Assembly (NCBI GenBank): GCA_036756705.1
Contig: DAIOKN010000052.1
Coordinates: 1 to 7,613, forward strand
Direction of reading: 5' to 3'
From: Caproicibacter sp002399225
GTDB lineage: Bacteria; Bacillota; Clostridia; Oscillospirales; Acutalibacteraceae
DNA length: 7,613 nt
Position numbers and translations under genes: made by a program. Positions 1 to 5,633 of this stretch are shown in pieces (position 1 is the stretch's first letter; the number at the start of each line of letters is the position of its first letter). The notes beneath the pieces are model-generated. The model did not search any database. It was not told the DNA's origin and saw only the letters and a list, made by a program, of their open reading frames with translations.

Positions 1-20
1 ACCGACAAAAATTTTTTCAT
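1..20 (-). CDS. start of an unidentified protein, cut by the window edge
   Basis: On the minus strand an ATG at 20-18 begins the peptide MKKFLS followed by GT, the first two bases of a Val codon. It is preceded at 33-26 by AAGGGGGA, a good ribosome binding site, with six bases between it and the ATG. A short Lys-Lys start followed by hydrophobic residues is typical of a signal peptide or N-terminal membrane segment, but only seven codons are visible, so no function can be given. It begins about 30 bases after the T-run of the terminator behind queH, and I see no convincing promoter in that space. It could also be a chance ATG behind a purine run, but the ribosome-binding-site spacing argues for a real start. 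Confidence 0.5.
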
Positions 21-50
21 TTTGATCCCCCTTGCAATTTCCGTATGCTG

Positions 51-87
51 AAAAAGCAAAGGGCCTTCCTGAAACGGAAAGGCCCTT
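51..87 (-). terminator. Rho-independent terminator behind queH
   Basis: Read on the minus strand, AAGGGCCTTTCC (87-76) and GGAAGGCCCTT (69-59) form an 11-bp stem with one bulged A and a six-base loop (GTTTCA). The stem is followed by TTGCTTTTT down to position 51. This is a strong intrinsic terminator 22 bases after the queH stop codon and should end the queH transcript. Confidence 0.9.
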
Positions 88-109
88 CTCTCATCGATTC
101 AAAACCGTG

Positions 110-787
110 TCACGATTGATTTGATTCTGTTGTGCGCCGACCGTGAAAGCCGGCCCTTTTCGGCTCCGCGCGCTTCTTTCGCGCCGCCTCTTTGGAAAAC
201 GGACACCCGCAGAAGTCCTGCCGGTACAGCCCGTAAATACGGGAAAGTTCAATGGAACGCTGATACCCGCCGTTCTTTTTAAAATCGGACGGCAGAAACG
301 GCACTTCATAGCTTTTTGCAAGTTCCAGCCCAATTTCATTGAGCTTCTGCTCGTTTTTATACGGGCTGACCGTTAAAGTCGTCGTAAAGAAGTCATAGCC
401 GCCCGCTTTGGCATATTTTGCGGTTTCCTCCAGCCGCAGGCGGTAGCAGCGCATACAGCGCTCCCCGCCTTCCGGCTCCTGCTCCAAACCGCGGGAAAGC
501 TTATAAAACTGCCGCACATTGTACCGCCCCTCAATAAAGTTGACAGGGTGCTGCAGCGGCATCTCGGAAAGCAGCCGCTTCACCTCCGCAAGGCGCTTTT
601 TGTACTCGTCCTCCGGCAGGATATTCGGATCGTAAAAAAATACCGTCACCTGAAAGAGGGGGGCCATCTGCTCCAGAACACTGCTCAGGCAAGGGGCGCA
701 GCAATCGTGCAACAGCAGGGTCGGCACCCGGTCCCCGAATCCGGAGACAATCTCCAGCATTTTCTTTTTGTAATTGATTTTATTCAT
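110..787 (-). CDS. queH: epoxyqueuosine reductase QueH
   Basis: A 225-residue protein of the QueH (formerly DUF208) family. QueH reduces epoxyqueuosine to queuosine at position 34 of tRNAs with GUN anticodons (His, Asp, Asn, Tyr); it is the cytoplasmic, cobalamin-independent alternative to QueG. The family cysteines are all visible: HDCCAPC (Cys29, Cys30, Cys33), CMRC (Cys111, Cys114) and the late DFCGC (Cys193, Cys195). In characterised family members such cysteines hold a [4Fe-4S] cluster and a nearby metal site. TTTLTVSPYKN (about 135-145) and the GGYQRSIELSRIYGLYRQ block (173-190) are also family features. The start is supported by AAAGGAGG at 803-795, seven bases before ATG. The last 25 or so residues are a basic, probably disordered tail (KKRAEPKRAGFHGRR). 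It lies 99 bases behind aspS with a possible weak terminator between, and a strong terminator follows. Confidence 0.95.
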   Translation of the reverse strand: MNKINYKKKMLEIVSGFGDRVPTLLLHDCCAPCLSSVLEQMAPLFQVTVFFYDPNILPEDEYKKRLAEVKRLLSEMPLQHPVNFIEGRYNVRQFYKLSRGLEQEPEGGERCMRCYRLRLEETAKYAKAGGYDFFTTTLTVSPYKNEQKLNEIGLELAKSYEVPFLPSDFKKNGGYQRSIELSRIYGLYRQDFCGCPFSKEAARKKRAEPKRAGFHGRRTTESNQS

Positions 788-838
788 TCACGCGCCTCCT
801 TTCCGCCGGTCCGGCTGGCTGAATTTTAAGGAAAAGCC

Positions 839-870
839 CCCGAAGAATTCAGTTTTTAAAGCTCTTCGGG
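839..870 (-). terminator. possible weak terminator or attenuator between aspS and queH
   Basis: On the minus strand CCCGAAGA (870-863) and TCTTCGGG (846-839) pair perfectly over 8 bp with a long 16-base loop, followed by GGCTTTTCCTT, an interrupted T-run. It starts 16 bases after the aspS stop codon, the usual place for a terminator, but the long loop and poor T-run suggest only partial termination. The 3' arm is adjacent to, and shares one base with, a second inverted repeat (CTGAATT 852-846 with AATTCAG 825-819), so the two hairpins cannot both form. I see no clear promoter for queH in this gap. Confidence 0.45.
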
Positions 871-886
871 AGCAGAAGATTTTGGT

Positions 887-2671
<1,785 letters not shown>

Positions 2672-2726
2672 AATTTCATTCCCCATTCTGTTTTGATTCA
2701 TATTTTTATTTAATTTTCCATTCCGA

Positions 2727-4052
2727 TTAAAACGAGTGTTCCTCCGCATCCTCCGCCTGTGAGCTGATCGAGGCAAACTGCCCTTCGAGGTCGTTGTTCA
2801 GATTAACTTTCGTTTTTTCTCCGGTTTTCATATTTTTAATCACGCCCATGCCGCTTTTCCGTTCGTCGTCGCCCAGCACCAGCGTAAACTGCGCGCCGAG
2901 CTTGTTGGCAAATTTCATCTGGGCGTTCAGGCTGCGGCCCACCTCGTCGAAGGCGGCAGCGATGGAACATTCCCGCATTCCCTGTGCCAGGCGGAACGCC
3001 TCGCGCTGCGCCGCCTCGCCGACGGAGGCGATGTACAGCTCGCAGATCTGCGGCTGAGGAAATTCGACCTTTTGCGCCCCCATGATCAGCAGCAGCCGCT
3101 CAAGACCGAGGCCGAACCCCAGCGCGGGGGTCGGCTTGCCTCCCATTTCCTCCACCAGGCCGTCATAGCGGCCGCCGCCGCAGACGGTACTCTGCGCGCC
3201 GAGGTCGGTGGAAACAAACTCAAAGACGGTGCGGGTGTAGTAATCCAGCCCGCGCACGATGGTCGGGTCAATTTCGTAGGAGATGTGTACGGAATCCAGC
3301 GCTGATTTGACCCCCTCAAAGTGAGCCTTACAGTCGTCGCAGAGGTAGTCGAGGATGCGCGGCGCGCCCGCCGCCACTTCGGCGCAGCCGGGCTCCTTGC
3401 AGTCGAGAATCCGCATCGGGTTGCGTTCCAGGCGCGAGAGGCAGGTTTCGCAAAGCCGGTCCTTCCGTTCGGCAAAGTACGCTTTCAGCGCTTTCGAATA
3501 TCCGGCGCGGCAGGAAGGGCAGCCGATCGAATTGATCTTCAGCTTCAGGTTTCTGACGCAGAGACGGTCAAAGAGGCCGTAAGCGAATGCGATCAGCCCG
3601 GCATCTGCCAAAGGCAGGGCGGTGCCGAAGATCTCCACCCCGAACTGATGAAATTCGCGCTGGCGGCCCGCCTGTGCTTTTTCATAGCGGTAGCAGGGCG
3701 TCAGGTAGTAAAATTTCTGCGGCGCGGGGCTGTTGTACAGCCCATGTTCCAGGTAAGAACGGACGACTCCGGCGGTGCCTTCGGGCTTCAGGGTGAGAGA
3801 GCGGCCGCCTTTGTCCTCAAACGTATACATTTCCTTCTGCACCACATCGGTGGTTTCCCCGACGGAGCGCTGGAATAACCGGGTGTCTTCAAAGACAGGG
3901 GTCCGGATCTCCGCAAAACCGTTTACGGCGGCTTCGTCCCGCATAACGTCTTCCACCGCCTGCCAGCATTCGCTTTTTTCCTCCGTCTTGCAGCTTCCGC
4001 ATCTGCCGGGCAGAATATCTTTTGTCCCTCTCTGTGCCTTGATCTGTTCCAT
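2727..4052 (-). CDS. hisS: histidyl-tRNA synthetase
   Basis: A 441-residue class IIa synthetase that attaches histidine to tRNA-His. It opens with the family start QRGTKDILPG. Motif 1 spans about 46-62 (GFAEIRTPVFEDTRLFQ), motif 2 about 113-142 (YRYEKAQAGRQREFHQFGVE), the HisRS-specific loop RGLDYYTRTVFEF is at 267-279 (Arg267 is the expected catalytic arginine), and motif 3 GFGLGLERLLLIM is at 312-324. The C-terminal anticodon-binding domain runs from about 337 to 418, followed by an acidic tail of about 20 residues. The insertion domain has four cysteine pairs (178/181, 201/204, 218/223, 238/241), probably two zinc sites; I recall this in clostridial HisRSs but not in B. subtilis. A further Cys18-x2-Cys21-x7-Cys29 segment near the N-terminus lengthens a usually short linker. 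The start has AAAAGGAG at 4066-4059, six bases upstream. It is the first gene behind the T-box. Confidence 0.97.
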   Translation of the reverse strand: MEQIKAQRGTKDILPGRCGSCKTEEKSECWQAVEDVMRDEAAVNGFAEIRTPVFEDTRLFQRSVGETTDVVQKEMYTFEDKGGRSLTLKPEGTAGVVRSYLEHGLYNSPAPQKFYYLTPCYRYEKAQAGRQREFHQFGVEIFGTALPLADAGLIAFAYGLFDRLCVRNLKLKINSIGCPSCRAGYSKALKAYFAERKDRLCETCLSRLERNPMRILDCKEPGCAEVAAGAPRILDYLCDDCKAHFEGVKSALDSVHISYEIDPTIVRGLDYYTRTVFEFVSTDLGAQSTVCGGGRYDGLVEEMGGKPTPALGFGLGLERLLLIMGAQKVEFPQPQICELYIASVGEAAQREAFRLAQGMRECSIAAAFDEVGRSLNAQMKFANKLGAQFTLVLGDDERKSGMGVIKNMKTGEKTKVNLNNDLEGQFASISSQAEDAEEHSF

Positions 4053-4124
4053 AGACGACTCCTTTTCTTTCCTCGCTTATCTCCTGTTTGCCGCAATTTT
4101 GCGCGCGGCGGCGCGGCATAGTAT

Positions 4125-4160
4125 AAAAAATCCCCGTCCCTTCAGAAAAGGGACGAGGGA
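4125..4160 (-). terminator. T-box-controlled terminator before hisS
   Basis: TCCC (4160-4157), one bulged T, then CGTCCCTT (4155-4148) pair with AAGGGACG (4142-4135) and GGGA (4134-4131) around the loop TTCTG. Six T residues follow (4130-4125). This 12-bp GC-rich hairpin is a strong intrinsic terminator. It sits 72 bases before the hisS start codon and should stop transcription when tRNA-Asp is charged. Confidence 0.95.
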
Positions 4161-4186
4161 ACTTTCTCTCGTGGTGCCACCCTTTT
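4146..4186 (-). promoter_or_regulatory. T-box antiterminator
   Basis: AAAAGGG (4186-4180) pairs with CCCTTTT (4152-4146), and ACGAG (4172-4168) with CTCGT (4157-4153). These two helices flank the canonical seven-base bulge TGGCACC (4179-4173). The 3' arms CTCGT and CCCTTTT overlap the 5' half of the terminator stem, so antiterminator and terminator are mutually exclusive, as a T-box requires. Confidence 0.93.
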
Positions 4187-4252
4187 TCAGGGGCCAAAAC
4201 GGCCGGCCCCCCTCTTGGCTTGCCCCGCGCGGGGCAAAAACAGCTCCCGGAT

Positions 4253-4255
4253 GTC
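4253..4255 (-). promoter_or_regulatory. T-box specifier codon GAC (Asp)
   Basis: GAC follows the conserved GAA of the specifier-loop motif (4258-4256), which faces AGTA at 4329-4326, and is followed by the usual purine (A4252). It would pair with the GUC or QUC anticodon of tRNA-Asp. The assignment is independently supported by C4176, the variable base of UGGN, which pairs with G73 of tRNA-Asp. Shifting the frame by two gives CAU, a His codon, so a second reading is formally possible. Confidence 0.85.
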
Positions 4256-4351
4256 TTCCCCGCGGTTCCTTTGCCGCAGGCCCGCTTTCAGTCGCGGCGG
4301 GCCCTCCCTGTGCGGGAGCCTTGGGTACTCCTTCCGTTCTCAGCCGGAAAA

Positions 4352-4756
4352 TCAGTTTTTCGGATTCAAGATGTTGCGCCAGTCCAGATCGCCGCGTTCC
4401 AGCCCGTGGATCAGGACCTCCGCCGTCGCGATATTCGTCGCAACGGGAATGTTGTGTACATCGCACAGGCGCAACAGGTTCATGTCGTTCGGCTCGTCGG
4501 GCTTCGGATTCAGAGGATCACGGAAAAACAGAAGAAGATCCACCTCATTACAGGCGATTCTTGCCGCGATCTGCTGGTCGCCGCCCTGCGGTCCGCCCAG
4601 AAAGCGCTGAATCTGCAGGCCGGTCGCTTCTGAAACCAGCTTTCCTGTCGTGCCCGTGGCGCAAAGCGTATGCCGACTCAGAACACCGCAGTATGCGATG
4701 CAGAACTGAACCATCAGCTCTTTTTTCGCATCGTGGGCAATTAAAGCAATATTCAT
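4352..4756 (-). CDS. mgsA: methylglyoxal synthase
   Basis: A 134-residue member of the methylglyoxal synthase family, which converts dihydroxyacetone phosphate to methylglyoxal and phosphate, a bypass of lower glycolysis when phosphorylated sugars accumulate. Family features: IALIAHDAKK (His8, Asp9), ATGTTG (33-38), the diagnostic GGPQGGDQQI (54-63, Asp60 matching catalytic Asp71 of E. coli), FFRDP (Asp80 matching Asp91) and VATNIATAE. Its length is close to that of short Gram-positive homologues such as the B. subtilis enzyme. A gap-free alignment to the E. coli protein puts Asp87 where E. coli has His98 and Asn90 where it has Asp101, two active-site positions, so activity may differ. The start has GGAGGA at 4770-4765, eight bases before ATG. 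It follows the MinD-like gene by 28 bases, suggesting co-transcription, and ends directly at the T-box leader. Confidence 0.93.
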   Translation of the reverse strand: MNIALIAHDAKKELMVQFCIAYCGVLSRHTLCATGTTGKLVSEATGLQIQRFLGGPQGGDQQIAARIACNEVDLLLFFRDPLNPKPDEPNDMNLLRLCDVHNIPVATNIATAEVLIHGLERGDLDWRNILNPKN

Positions 4757-4784
4757 AAAATTGATCCTCCAAATATCAAATCAG

Positions 4785-5531
4785 CTAAAACCGGCCGACG
4801 TCGGGAAGCGGCACCTGCTCGCCCTCCAGCCTGGCGGCAAGGCGCCCGGCCGCCAGCGCCCCGGGCGCAGTCTGCGGCACAGCCTGCGCCCGCAGGGTCG
4901 CCGCCGCCAGAACCGGATCTTCCGGAATGACGGCGATTAGCCGGATGCCCGCGGCATCGATGACGGAATCGAGATCCCTGTAACATTTCTGCGCGCGGAA
5001 GCGGGTGCTGGAAAAGCGGTTGACCACCAGCCGCTGTTGACGCACCCCGGCTTCTTCCAGACTCTGCCTTGTATGGACAGCCGCCCGGATGGAAACCGGG
5101 TCCGGCGTAGCTACGACCAGCGCCCGCTGCGCCGCCGCCGCCGCGCTCAAAAAGCCCTGCCCAATCCCCGCGGGGCTGTCGATCAGAACATGGTCGTAAT
5201 AACGCGACAGCACGGTTACGAGCTGCCGCATCACCTCCGGGCTGACGACGTCCTCTTCCGTCCCCGGGGCGGAAAGCAGAAAAAGATTCTCTTCAAACGC
5301 GCACGGGTAAACCGCCTGCGCCGGTTCCACCGCTCCGGAAACCACGTCCGCAATGTCAAATACGCGGTGATCCAGAATCCCGAGCATGTGGTCCAGACTG
5401 CCGAGGCCCGCGTCGCAGTCGATGAGCAGCACGCGCTTTCCGCGTGCCACAAGCGCAGCGCCAGCCGCAGCTGCAACGGTCGATTTGCCGACCCCGCCTT
5501 TTCCAGATGTGATGACTGTTACCGAATCCAT
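4785..5531 (-). CDS. minD: MinD-like ParA/MinD-superfamily ATPase
   Basis: A 248-residue P-loop ATPase of the MinD/ParA superfamily. The deviant Walker A motif GKGGVGKST is at 10-18 (Lys11 and Lys16), LIDCDAGLGSLD at 36-47 holds the switch I aspartates, and the switch II segment LIDSPAGIGQGF is at 116-127. These match MinD well, including the MinD-typical SPAGIxxGF wording. MinD normally binds the membrane through a C-terminal amphipathic helix and places the MinC division inhibitor. Here the protein ends PLPDVGRF after an Ala/Arg-rich stretch, with no clear targeting helix, and neither MinC nor MinE is adjacent. It could be an orphan MinD, or a FlhG-like or other regulator of the same superfamily, so the symbol is provisional. 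GAGGG at 5543-5539 precedes the ATG by seven bases. It lies between the PBP2 gene and mgsA. Confidence 0.85.
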   Translation of the reverse strand: MDSVTVITSGKGGVGKSTVAAAAGAALVARGKRVLLIDCDAGLGSLDHMLGILDHRVFDIADVVSGAVEPAQAVYPCAFEENLFLLSAPGTEEDVVSPEVMRQLVTVLSRYYDHVLIDSPAGIGQGFLSAAAAAQRALVVATPDPVSIRAAVHTRQSLEEAGVRQQRLVVNRFSSTRFRAQKCYRDLDSVIDAAGIRLIAVIPEDPVLAAATLRAQAVPQTAPGALAAGRLAARLEGEQVPLPDVGRF

Positions 5532-5552
5532 AGCTGGTCCCTCATAATTTTC

Positions 5553-5581
5553 ATATTACCACAACAAATGATCGGAGTAAA
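5553..5581 (-). promoter_or_regulatory. candidate sigma-A promoter for minD-mgsA
   Basis: In the 102-base gap between the PBP2 stop codon and the MinD start, the minus strand has TTTACT (5581-5576) as a possible -35 box, a 17-base spacer, and TAATAT (5558-5553) as a possible -10 box, each matching consensus at four of six positions. The start site would lie near 5546, giving a leader of about 15 bases with the ribosome binding site near its 5' end. The gap is AT-rich against GC-rich genes, which fits a promoter but also raises the chance of a random match. The PBP2 transcript has no strong terminator here, so read-through is also likely. Confidence 0.4.
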
Positions 5582-5633
5582 GTATTTGCTCCTTTGTTTC
5601 GGGAATATTTTATTTTTTTGCCGTCCTCTTTTT

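Larger units (their letters stand above)
4125..4346 (-). promoter_or_regulatory. T-box riboswitch leader of hisS-aspS, tRNA-Asp type
   Basis: A complete T-box leader can be read on the minus strand. Stem I has the 5' AGTA of the specifier loop at 4329-4326. A CAGGGAG element and a distal hairpin follow (GGCCCGC 4303-4297 with GCGGGCC 4285-4279, loop CGCGACTGAAA). The 3' side reads GAA-GAC-A at 4258-4252. Two more hairpins come next: a perfect 18-base palindrome at 4237-4220, and GGGGCC 4210-4205 with GGCCCC 4195-4190. The conserved T-box AAGGGTGGCACCACGAG (4184-4168) and the terminator end the leader. Uncharged tRNA pairs its anticodon with the specifier and its NCCA end with UGGN in the bulge, stabilising the antiterminator. 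Specifier GAC and UGGC (expecting discriminator base G73) both fit tRNA-Asp; bacterial tRNA-His has C73. Stem boundaries were found by eye. The leader starts within about six bases of the mgsA stop codon. Confidence 0.95.

Noticed and set aside
788..886. PreQ1 riboswitch before queH
   Set aside because: I could not find the compact preQ1 aptamer pattern (short C-rich loop hairpin with an A-rich tail). The hairpins seen here do not fit it, and QueH acts late in the pathway on tRNA.
2672..2776. Longer AspRS start at 2776, overlapping the end of hisS
   Set aside because: The extra residues are Arg/Asn-rich, precede the conserved RTDYCGEL by an unusual distance, and no ribosome binding site supports that ATG.
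4089..4118. Hairpin TGCCGC/GCGGCA between the T-box terminator and hisS
   Set aside because: Six base pairs with an 18-base loop in GC-rich DNA, no T-run, and it does not cover the ribosome binding site; likely incidental.
4352..4756. MGS-like domain fragment of carbamoyl-phosphate synthase or PurH
   Set aside because: The GGPQGGDQQI and FFRDP motifs and the full-length stand-alone frame are specific to methylglyoxal synthase.
3775..4758. Plus-strand open frame of 327 codons across hisS, the T-box and mgsA
   Set aside because: It runs antisense through two clear genes and a structured RNA leader, and its Pro/Arg/Ser-rich translation resembles no protein family I know.
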